Position numbers and translations under genes: made by a program. The notes under the pieces are model-generated. The model was given only the letters and a program-made list of their open reading frames with translations. It searched no databases and was not told the DNA's origin. DNA of 11,836 nucleotides, from assembly GCA_949067325.1 (NCBI GenBank), contig CARTDZ010000030.1, positions 1 to 11,836 of the forward strand, written 5' to 3'. Shown piece by piece: positions 6,418 through 11,836 of this stretch; the first letter of the stretch is position 1, and each line of letters starts with the position of its first letter. The stretch comes from an uncultured Eubacteriales bacterium. Lineage in GTDB: Bacteria > Bacillota > Clostridia > Christensenellales > UBA1242.

Positions 6418-8007
6418 ATGAGCAGTATTAGTTATCTTTGCAATGCTGCTGTGAATGCTGGCGTGATAAGCGGCGTTATCGCTCTTATAGTGGGCGTAGC
6501 TGTCGGAATTGTTGTTTTTAAGCTACTTATAAGCAAAAAAATTGACAAGAGCAAGTCAAATGCCGTGAAGATTATCGAAGAAGCATATGCAGAAGCAAAA
6601 AGTGCAAAAAAAGAAGCCTTGCTTGAAGCCAAAGAGGAGGCACAAAAAATTCGCGATGAGGCCAACATTGAAGCCAAAGAGCGTCGCAATGAAATCTTGA
6701 AACAAGAGGAGCGTCTTGGACAACGCGAAGAATATGTTTCAAAAAAAGAGGCATCACTTGACACAAGGGCAGAGCAGTTTGAAAAAGATAAAGAAAGACT
6801 TGATGATGATCGCAACAAACTTGCCAAAGCTCTTGAAGAACAAAAGAAAATCAAAGACGATATGATCGTCGAGCTTGAAAAAATTTCGGGCATGACCAAA
6901 AAACAAGCAAAAGACGTTTTAATTGAAGCAGTGACAGAAGAAGCCAAGAAAGATGCGGGCGTGATTGTAAAACGTATTGAAGACGAAGCAAAAGAAAACG
7001 CTGACAAAAACGCAAGAGAAATTGTTATGGGCGCAATTCAAAAATGCGCAACAGACATTTCCTCTGAAATGACAATCACATCAGTCGCTCTTCCAAACGA
7101 CGAAATGAAGGGCAGAATTATCGGTCGTGAAGGAAGAAACATTCGTTCAATCGAAAGTGTGACAGGCGTTGAGCTTATAGTTGACGACACACCTGAGACA
7201 ATCACTATTTCAAGCTTTGACCCAATCAGACGTGAAATAGCAAGACTTGCTCTTGAAAAACTTATTGTTGATGGAAGAATCCACCCAGCAAGAGTTGAAG
7301 AAGTTGTTGAAAAAGCAACAAAAGAAGTTGAGAGAACAACCAAGGAAGCAGGCGAAGACGCTTGCAATAAAGTTGGAATTTACAACCTTAATCCAGAACT
7401 TGTAAAAATTATGGGTAGACTCAAATTTAGGACAAGCTATGGACAGAACTGCCTTACTCACAGCGTAGAAACTTCTATTATAGCAGGGCTTATTGCTACT
7501 GAACTTGGTGCAAACGTCGCAGTTGCTAAACGCGGAGGCTTCTTGCATGACATCGGCAAGGCACTTGACCACGAAATTGAAGGAACTCACGTTTCAATAG
7601 GCGTTGAACTTGCGAAGAAGTATAAGGAAAGCCCAGAAGTAGTTCACTGCATCGAGGCTCACCATGGAAATGTTCCTTTTGGAAGTATTGAGGCAATTAT
7701 CGTTCAAGTGGCGGACGCCATTTCAAGCACAAGACCTGGCGCAAGACGAGAAAGTTTTGAAAACTATATCAAACGCCTTCAACAGCTTGAAGAAATTGCA
7801 AACGGCTTTAAGGGTGTTGACAAATCTTTTGCTATCCAAGCGGGTAGAGAAGTGAGAATTATGGTTAAACCTGATATGATTTCTGACAATGAAGCTATGT
7901 TCCTTGCAAAAGACATTGCAAAGAAGATTGAAAATGAAATGCAATATCCTGGTCAAATCAAAGTAAATGTCATCAGAGAGTCAAGATTTACTGATACAGC
8001 CAAATAG
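6418..8007 (+). CDS. rny: Ribonuclease Y
   Basis: RNase Y is the membrane-anchored endoribonuclease that starts mRNA decay in many low-GC Gram-positive bacteria. The 529-residue product is close to the usual length of about 520. Order of parts: one N-terminal membrane helix at about 11-36, a long charged coiled coil at about 45-175, a KH RNA-binding domain with the signature GRIIGREGRNIRSIE starting at residue 232, and an HD metal-binding domain with the His-Asp pair HDIGKA at 377-378 and the following EAHHGN motif. All key residues appear present. The Shine-Dalgarno sequence GGGGAAA lies five bases before the ATG. Two promoters and a leader hairpin precede it, and a strong hairpin terminator within a larger inverted-repeat structure follows it. 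No co-transcribed partner is adjacent, so it looks monocistronic. Confidence 0.98.
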   Translation: MSSISYLCNAAVNAGVISGVIALIVGVAVGIVVFKLLISKKIDKSKSNAVKIIEEAYAEAKSAKKEALLEAKEEAQKIRDEANIEAKERRNEILKQEERLGQREEYVSKKEASLDTRAEQFEKDKERLDDDRNKLAKALEEQKKIKDDMIVELEKISGMTKKQAKDVLIEAVTEEAKKDAGVIVKRIEDEAKENADKNAREIVMGAIQKCATDISSEMTITSVALPNDEMKGRIIGREGRNIRSIESVTGVELIVDDTPETITISSFDPIRREIARLALEKLIVDGRIHPARVEEVVEKATKEVERTTKEAGEDACNKVGIYNLNPELVKIMGRLKFRTSYGQNCLTHSVETSIIAGLIATELGANVAVAKRGGFLHDIGKALDHEIEGTHVSIGVELAKKYKESPEVVHCIEAHHGNVPFGSIEAIIVQVADAISSTRPGARRESFENYIKRLQQLEEIANGFKGVDKSFAIQAGREVRIMVKPDMISDNEAMFLAKDIAKKIENEMQYPGQIKVNVIRESRFTDTAK

Positions 8008-8045
8008 TTTTGTATTTTGGTTGCAGATTGATTGAGGACAACTTC

Positions 8046-8136
8046 ACGCGAGGAAGAAATTTTGCTTGCAAAATTTTAAAAGCACTTTGGTAAACAAAGT
8101 GCTTTTTGCTTGGCGAAAGCCAAGCCTTCCTCGCGT
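8046..8136 (+). other. Nested inverted repeats forming a predicted four-way junction (candidate structured RNA or palindromic element)
   Basis: An 11-bp perfect outer stem, ACGCGAGGAAG (8046-8056) with CTTCCTCGCGT (8126-8136), encloses three back-to-back hairpins. P2: AAATTTTG (8057-8064) with CAAAATTT (8069-8076), loop CTTG. P3: AAAAGCACTTTG (8078-8089) with its perfect complement (8095-8106), loop GTAAA. P4: GCTTGGC (8108-8114) with GCCAAGC (8119-8125), loop GAAA. Only two bases (8077 and 8107) are left unpaired at the junction. In the + orientation the loops include GAAA (GNRA class) and G(CUUG)C, both stable RNA tetraloops, which favours an RNA read from the + strand. A small stem, TGCC-TTC-GGCA (8139-8149), follows. 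P3 also works as the rny terminator. I do not know a named family that matches. It could equally be a palindromic repeat element present elsewhere in the genome. Confidence 0.7.
8078..8107 (+). terminator. Intrinsic terminator of rny
   Basis: A perfect 12-bp stem (8078-8089 with 8095-8106), loop GTAAA, with a run of five T at 8103-8107. It lies 70 bases after the rny stop codon and is also arm P3 of the larger four-way structure; stopping here would leave the rest of that structure untranscribed. Confidence 0.8.
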
Positions 8137-8204
8137 ACTGCCTTCGGCAAACTCAAACCAACAGCAAAAGAAAACAAAATTTTAAAAACAAAGTTTGACA
8201 TTTT

Positions 8205-8235
8205 TTGCATAATCCAAGAAGCAGCCGAATAATAT
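8205..8235 (+). promoter_or_regulatory. Possible promoter of the small multidrug export-type gene
   Basis: A -10-like TAATAT (8230-8235) lies six bases before the ATG at 8242, the same spacing as for ruvC and the metallopeptidase gene. The best -35 is TTGCAT (8205-8210) with a long 19-bp spacer. A TTGACA at 8195-8200 has no -10 box at proper distance. Weak evidence on its own. Confidence 0.35.
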
Positions 8236-8241
8236 TAAAGC

Positions 8242-8925
8242 ATGAAAACAATATTAGATTTTTTTGCAAACAATTTTGAAACCTGTATTTGGCTGGCGGT
8301 TATTCTCGTCGCCCTTATTCCTACGCTGGAAAGCAAGATAGCAATTCCTTTTGCAATGAGCAGTCTTATTTGGGGTGCAAACGCACTTCCAGCATGGCAG
8401 GCCTTTCTATTCGCATTCATTGGCTCAATGCTGCCATCATATTTTGCACTTCTTGCTGGCCGTTTTATCCGCAGGCACACGACAGGCTTCGTGTCAGAAA
8501 AGCTTAAAAAACGCTATAGCAGCAAGGCAATGAAGCTTGAAAAAGAAGGCTCGACTTTTAAAAAGTATGCGATACTTTGCAGTTTTGTAGCACTTCCAAT
8601 TCCTCTCACAGGCGTTTGGACAGGAAGCTTAATTGCAGGTATGTCATCACTTAAAAAAGGGTGGTCAATGCTTGCAATCACAATTGGTGCAATCATCTCG
8701 AGCGGACTTATAACACTTCTCTGCACAGTATTTGAAAGTTCAATCACATATATCCTTCTTGCATCACTTATTATAATTATCTCATTCCTAGCAATCGACT
8801 TCTTAATCAACATCATTCATTCTTTCAGAAAAAAGCAAAACGATACACCAAAGGAAAACAAGACAAAAAAGTTTTCAATCAAAAACTTTAAACTTAAAAT
8901 TAAAAAACAAAAAGACCTTGCTTAA
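8242..8925 (+). CDS. Small multidrug export-type integral membrane protein (COG2426/PF06695)
   Basis: The 227-residue protein resembles the putative small multi-drug export family, whose transport activity is poorly proven. Features typical of the family are the early ALIPTLESKIAIPFAM segment (about 24-39), with a Glu and Lys inside a membrane-embedded region, and ALPIPLTGVWTGSLIAG (117-133). Hydrophobic segments fall at about 14-40, 50-73, 108-132, 141-162 and 167-195, so four to five membrane or re-entrant segments are likely. A strongly basic tail (195-227) should lie in the cytosol. The length is slightly above the usual 150-200 because of this tail. No Shine-Dalgarno sequence precedes the ATG, and a possible -10 box ends six bases upstream, so the mRNA may be leaderless. 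The 3' end of the gene overlaps its terminator stem. What it exports, if anything, cannot be read from the sequence. Confidence 0.88.
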   Translation: MKTILDFFANNFETCIWLAVILVALIPTLESKIAIPFAMSSLIWGANALPAWQAFLFAFIGSMLPSYFALLAGRFIRRHTTGFVSEKLKKRYSSKAMKLEKEGSTFKKYAILCSFVALPIPLTGVWTGSLIAGMSSLKKGWSMLAITIGAIISSGLITLLCTVFESSITYILLASLIIIISFLAIDFLINIIHSFRKKQNDTPKENKTKKFSIKNFKLKIKKQKDLA

Positions 8926-8937
8926 AAGGTCTTTTTT
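8909..8937. terminator. Bidirectional terminator overlapping the stop codon of the export-type gene
   Basis: AAAAAGACCTT (8909-8919) pairs perfectly with AAGGTCTTTTT (8926-8936); the TAA stop lies in the loop. T tracts exist on both strands, so it can also end the convergent padR-like gene, which stops 80 bases away at 9018 without a better terminator. Confidence 0.85.
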
Positions 8938-9017
8938 CATACGTTAAACATTTATAAAATGTTATATTATACCGCTTCAATCTCAAGGCCAAAATCTTAT
9001 TTCAAATATTAAAAACC

Positions 9018-10847
9018 TTATCTCCAATATTTGATAAGAATAGTGCGTTTTACATAATATCTAAACGGCACAAGCATAATTATTGCAAGGACAGGTATAA
9101 TCAAAGTCGTTGCAAAGTCTGCAAAGTTTACACCATTAAAACCAAACGCAAAATTAAGTCCAACAACAGCACAAAGCCCCAAAATAGTCCAACCCCAAAG
9201 ATAAAGTTGTCTTATCATAGGGTTAGGCTCCCAACTCGTATGTCTCAATAGATTGTAAGCTTGAACAATAACTTCCACAAGACAAAGGGCAGGTAAAAGA
9301 ATAAATAGAAAACTTGTCTGAGCGTTTAATAAGCCAAAATGACTTTGCAAAACAAAGCTCACGCCTGACAAAGCAGCAAACACCAAAAAGACAATGATAC
9401 TTGAAATTAACCCAAGCTTATTTGTATTATGATTTGGTTTGCATTCATGCCTTTCATAAGAGTTAAACTTTATGTTCTGTCTGCCATAATAGCCTTTCAA
9501 GTCATCATAATCATACAAAATATTGTCCTCTTCTTCAAACTCTTCACCTTGGCTCGTCTTACTTTTTGCATAAAGTCTTGAAATGATTTCTTTGTGAGAA
9601 GGATCAATGGTCACGTCACGCTTAGGAGGGGGCAACTTATCCTTATTGACTGGCTCAATCTTAAGCCTTGGAGGCTCAATCTTTCTAGCCCTCAAAACAT
9701 CGCGTTCATTCATACGAGAAGTAATAAAAATGCCGTCATCTTGCAACTGCTCTGTTTTTTCATTAACTTCTATAGGCTTTTCTTCAACTTTGTCTTCTCG
9801 ATTTATCATTGAAAAGAACTCTTCGCTCGTCATTCGGTTGGAACTAGCATACTTGTTTTTATTTTCGATAAGCGAACTTTTAAATTCTTCCACTTTCTGT
9901 TTTGTTCGCTCCTCAGAATCGCGTAGGGGAGCTTCAACAGAAATTGCAATTTGGTCCTCTGCAAAACTGCGACGACGTCTATAGCGGTTGATATCCTTTG
10001 AAATATCATAAATTCGCCGGTTGTATTCTGACGCTTCTTTGCTCAAAAATACTGCGTCGCTCTTCTTTTTTTCAACCTTGCTATCATTTACCTCTTGCTC
10101 AACGCTTATTTGCGCTTTTTCTTCAAAAGTTTCTTCTTTCTTATCATCTGTTGCAACAGTTTCTTTCTTTACGCTTTCTTTAAAAGCCTCTTCAGGTAAA
10201 ACATTATTCACAGCAGTATGTAAATCATTTGCATCAGTCAAGTCTTCTTCTTTAAAGCTATGAGCACAAACAACTTCTTCCTTCTCTTCTTTGCTATCAA
10301 AAAACTCCTCAACAGGTTTGTTTGAAGCTGTTTCTTGAGGCTGGTTTAAGGAAGAAAAATCAAAAAAGTCGCTAGTATCAACTTCTTCAGTTTCATTTTG
10401 GCTTTCATAGTCATTAAAAGCAAGGTCTTCGTCTGTTTCAGCGCTGTAATTATTTGCCGCACCTTCACTTTTTAAGCTATCAGTGTGAGAAATAGGTTTT
10501 GCAGGGGCTACCAGTTCAATAGGGTCAAAATCGCCTCTGAAGTCTTTGAAAACGTCAATGTGATTGCGCTCAAATTCTTCCTTAAGTTCTTGGTAAGTTT
10601 GACGGCCTTTTTCGGTTATACTATAATATCTGCGGTTTGGACCAAGTTCGCTTGACCTCATATATGAGGATACTTGACCTTGTTTTTCCATTCTTGTCAA
10701 GTTTGAATAAACACTAGGCTTTTTTAAGTCAACATTGCCACTTGTGCGGCTTTTAATTTCAGTGATAATATCAAGGCCATAAAAATCCCGCTCTAAAAGG
10801 CAGTTTAATATCAAAAATGAAAGTTGTCCTTTTGCATATAATTCCAT
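9018..10847 (-). CDS. PadR-family regulator fused to an acidic linker and four C-terminal membrane helices
   Basis: Residues 1 to about 105 form a PadR-type winged helix: MELYAKGQLSFLILNCLLE, then the recognition region KKPSVYSNLTRMEKQGQV, the wing (RRYYSITEKGRQTYQEL) and a dimerisation helix. Typical PadR proteins stop at about 110-190 residues; this one has 609. Residues about 106-470 are a mostly Glu/Asp/Lys/Ser-rich, probably disordered linker with a basic patch (RYRRRRSF) and a proline-rich part (KLPPPKRD). Four hydrophobic segments follow at about 478-500, 511-534, 548-568 and 577-597. The Arg/His-bearing loop between the second and third helices and the basic end KRTILIKYWR fit a topology with both ends in the cytosol. 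So I infer a membrane-tethered regulator. The start is supported by GAGGG eight bases upstream and by family alignment. It has a perfect-consensus promoter with a dyad over the -10 box. The signal and targets are unknown. Confidence 0.88.
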   Translation of the reverse strand: MELYAKGQLSFLILNCLLERDFYGLDIITEIKSRTSGNVDLKKPSVYSNLTRMEKQGQVSSYMRSSELGPNRRYYSITEKGRQTYQELKEEFERNHIDVFKDFRGDFDPIELVAPAKPISHTDSLKSEGAANNYSAETDEDLAFNDYESQNETEEVDTSDFFDFSSLNQPQETASNKPVEEFFDSKEEKEEVVCAHSFKEEDLTDANDLHTAVNNVLPEEAFKESVKKETVATDDKKEETFEEKAQISVEQEVNDSKVEKKKSDAVFLSKEASEYNRRIYDISKDINRYRRRRSFAEDQIAISVEAPLRDSEERTKQKVEEFKSSLIENKNKYASSNRMTSEEFFSMINREDKVEEKPIEVNEKTEQLQDDGIFITSRMNERDVLRARKIEPPRLKIEPVNKDKLPPPKRDVTIDPSHKEIISRLYAKSKTSQGEEFEEEDNILYDYDDLKGYYGRQNIKFNSYERHECKPNHNTNKLGLISSIIVFLVFAALSGVSFVLQSHFGLLNAQTSFLFILLPALCLVEVIVQAYNLLRHTSWEPNPMIRQLYLWGWTILGLCAVVGLNFAFGFNGVNFADFATTLIIPVLAIIMLVPFRYYVKRTILIKYWR

Positions 10848-10867
10848 AAAATTCCCTCACATACTTT

Positions 10868-10907
10868 CGTATAATTTGATTATACGCAATAAAAGGGCAT
10901 ATGTCAA
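10868..10907 (-). promoter_or_regulatory. Consensus promoter of the padR-like gene with an overlapping 19-bp operator-like dyad
   Basis: On the - strand TTGACA (10907-10902), a 17-bp spacer and TATAAT (10884-10879) match the sigma-A consensus exactly. The perfect palindrome CGTATAATTTGATTATACG (10868-10886, 8-bp arms, 3-bp centre) covers the -10 box and the expected start near 10873. That position is classic for a repressor site, so autoregulation by the PadR domain is a natural reading. The palindrome also contains a TATAAT on the + strand (10870-10875), but no -35 box fits it. Confidence 0.8.
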
Positions 10908-10941
10908 ACGAAATTAAGCCATTTATGCAATAAATTGCGTA

Positions 10942-10964
10942 ACTAGTATGCATGACATACTAGT
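10942..10964. promoter_or_regulatory. 23-bp perfect dyad upstream of the metallopeptidase promoter
   Basis: ACTAGTATG (10942-10950) and CATACTAGT (10956-10964) are perfect 9-bp inverted arms around CATGA. It ends eight bases before the -35 box of the metallopeptidase gene and lies 34 bases upstream of the padR-like -35 box. No T tract follows, so an operator is more likely than a terminator. The 8-mer CATACTAG also occurs in the tgt promoter at 3940-3947. Confidence 0.65.
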
Positions 10965-10972
10965 AAATTTGC

Positions 10973-11001
10973 TTGCTATAAAAAAGGGTAAGTGCTATAC
11001 T
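10973..11001 (+). promoter_or_regulatory. Promoter of the metallopeptidase gene, predicted leaderless
   Basis: TTGCTA (10973-10978), a 17-bp spacer and TATACT (10996-11001). Six bases separate the -10 box from the ATG at 11008, the same geometry as at ruvC. No Shine-Dalgarno sequence sits at a usable distance: the AAGGGTAAG at 10985-10993 lies upstream of the expected start and would not be in the mRNA. Confidence 0.7.
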
Positions 11002-11007
11002 ATTTGC

Positions 11008-11622
11008 ATGAAAAAAATTATTCGACAAAATCGCAAAACAATTTCTATAACAGTCGACAGAAAGGGTGAAGTAATCATAAAAGCTCCACAAAAAATGAAA
11101 GAGGATTTGATAAACAAGTTTGTCTCCGAAAAAGCCACTTGGATCGAAAAACAACAAAAAAAGCAGGAACAAGTCCGCCAGTTTAAGGACAATTTCGACT
11201 TTGATAATTTTGTATATATTTTCGGCCAAAAAACAAACCCAGAACAATTCGATTTATCTTACGCTCTCGACAAAGCCAGCCACAAAAAGGTGCATTTTGA
11301 CGCAATTTACGCCGAAATGGCAGAACAGCTTATCGACTTGGCAAAAAACATAGCCTCAAATCTTGGTTTGGAAGTGGAGACAATAAAATTAACCAAATCC
11401 AAACGCTTTTGGGGTAGTTTGGATCGCCACAAAAACATGAAACTAAACTCAAAACTCATCATTTTGCCAAAAAACTTGATAGAATATGTGATAATACATG
11501 AGCTTTGTCATGGCGTGGAACTAAATCATTCTCCAAAATTTTGGGCGGTAGTAAAAAAATATTGCCCAGATTATAAAAGGAGAAAAAAAGAACTCGAACT
11601 CTATTCCTTTCTTTTTGATTAA
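11008..11622 (+). CDS. YgjP-like/DUF45 (SprT-like) zinc metallopeptidase domain protein
   Basis: The 204-residue product belongs to the YgjP/DUF45 group of small cytosolic HExxH proteins, whose substrates are mostly unknown. The N-terminus MKKIIRQNRKTISITVDRKG with EVIIKAP fits the usual beta-rich start. Later comes the family block FWGSLDRHKNMKLNSKLIILP (about 134-154; identified by WGS and LN), where the commonly seen Cys after WGS is Leu. The metal site is HELCH at 164-168 with Asn-His-Ser at 173-175 supplying the third ligand, His174, followed by FW. The length is somewhat shorter than the typical 230-240. I choose the start at 11008 rather than an in-frame ATG at 10948 because the latter lies inside a palindrome and upstream of the promoter, and its extra 20 residues do not look like the family. 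It is divergent from the membrane-tethered PadR gene; a shared control region is likely. No terminator is visible downstream. Confidence 0.9.
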   Translation: MKKIIRQNRKTISITVDRKGEVIIKAPQKMKEDLINKFVSEKATWIEKQQKKQEQVRQFKDNFDFDNFVYIFGQKTNPEQFDLSYALDKASHKKVHFDAIYAEMAEQLIDLAKNIASNLGLEVETIKLTKSKRFWGSLDRHKNMKLNSKLIILPKNLIEYVIIHELCHGVELNHSPKFWAVVKKYCPDYKRRKKELELYSFLFD

Positions 11623-11673
11623 TAGAATTTTGATTAATAGAATTTTATTTAATAGAAATTTTGATTAATAGAA
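11613..11673 (+). repeat. Four tandem 15-bp repeats across the metallopeptidase stop codon
   Basis: TTTTGATTAATAGAA occurs at 11613-11627 and 11628-11642, a variant TTTTATTTAATAGAA at 11643-11657, then after one extra base again the exact unit at 11659-11673. The first copy contains the gene's final Asp codon and TAA stop, so the unit seems to have been duplicated outward from the gene end. Confidence 0.9.
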
Positions 11674-11836
11674 TTCTGTAAGTGGGTTGTATTAAGTAAA
11701 GTGTATTAAGTAGGGGTGTATTTCTGTTCTTTTTAGGGCAGTTTTTATAGGGGCGGAGAGATAATATTTTTATTTAAAATCCTATTTTACACATTCTCTT
11801 ATTCTTCATATCAATTCAAACATACCAAAAATCCAA
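11674..11836. other. Non-coding right edge with a short 14-bp-spaced repeat
   Basis: TGTATTAAGTA occurs at 11688-11698 and 11702-11712 (period 14), with a partial TGTATT at 11717. The rest is AT-rich with a few G-runs (TAGGGG, GGGGCGGAGAG) and becomes G-poor after about 11765. I see no convincing gene start, terminator, tRNA or promoter before the window ends. Confidence 0.6.

Noticed and set aside
6432..7007. 191-residue Ser-rich open frame on the - strand inside rny
   Set aside because: It is the complement of the Lys/Glu/Ala-rich coiled coil of RNase Y; the Ser/Phe-rich composition is the usual antisense artefact.
8195..8200. Perfect TTGACA upstream of the gene at 8242
   Set aside because: No -10-like hexamer occurs 16-18 bp downstream (GAAGCA region), so it is not counted as a promoter by itself.
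8947..8963. AACATTT-ATA-AAATGTT hairpin between the convergent genes
   Set aside because: A short AT-only stem with no following T run on either strand; too weak to call.
9003..9033. CAAATATT / AATATTTG inverted repeat at the padR-like stop codon as a terminator
   Set aside because: All-AT arms, 15-bp loop, overlap with the last codons and no T tract after the stem on the - strand; the bidirectional terminator at 8909-8937 explains the gene end better.
10870..10875. TATAAT on the + strand within the 19-bp dyad as a promoter for the metallopeptidase gene
   Set aside because: It exists only as the mirror arm of the palindrome, and no -35 element lies 16-18 bp upstream; a better promoter lies at 10973-11001.
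10948..11007. Earlier in-frame ATG (10948) that would extend the metallopeptidase by 20 residues
   Set aside because: It starts inside the 23-bp palindrome and upstream of the TTGCTA/TATACT promoter, and the extra residues do not resemble the family's N-terminus.

Overview
The window looks like a chromosomal segment from an AT-rich, low-GC Gram-positive bacterium, most likely an uncultured clostridial (Bacillota) lineage. RuvC is present, whereas most Bacilli use RecU instead. The other genes fit the same picture: RNase Y, a PadR-type regulator, a COG2426-type small multidrug export protein, and many U-tailed intrinsic terminators. The finer taxonomic placement is a guess. There are nine complete protein genes, one partial gene at the left edge, and no tRNA, rRNA, CRISPR array or insertion sequence that I can see.

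Layout: (1) positions 1-423 hold the 3' end of an unrecognised gene and its terminator. (2) Positions 436-5141 hold ruvC-ruvA-ruvB (Holliday-junction branch migration and resolution) followed by queA and tgt (queuosine modification of tRNA wobble bases), all on the + strand. ruvA and ruvB are tightly coupled. ruvC has a near-consensus promoter whose predicted transcript start is the ATG itself, and tgt has its own promoter. (3) A bidirectional terminator at 5200-5231 separates tgt from a convergent, lineage-specific gene (5238-6176, - strand) with ankyrin-like, pentapeptide-like and coiled-coil parts. (4) The rny gene (6418-8007) has two tandem promoters and a hairpin at the 5' end of its leader. 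It is followed by a compact nested inverted repeat (8046-8136) that folds on paper into a perfect four-way junction containing the rny terminator as one arm. (5) A small multidrug export-type membrane protein (8242-8925) converges on a 609-residue PadR regulator (9018-10847, - strand) that carries a long acidic linker and four C-terminal membrane helices. (6) A YgjP/DUF45-type HExxH metallopeptidase (11008-11622) is divergent from the padR-like gene. The 160-bp divergent region contains a perfect-consensus padR promoter with a 19-bp dyad over its -10 box, a second 23-bp dyad, and a promoter that predicts a leaderless metallopeptidase mRNA. Short 13-15 bp tandem repeats lie before queA and after the metallopeptidase.

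The strongest observations are the membrane-tethered PadR architecture with an apparent autoregulatory operator, the four-way-junction element after rny, and the repeated promoter-to-ATG spacing that predicts leaderless mRNAs. All functional statements rest on reading motifs and family knowledge; no database search or folding program was run.
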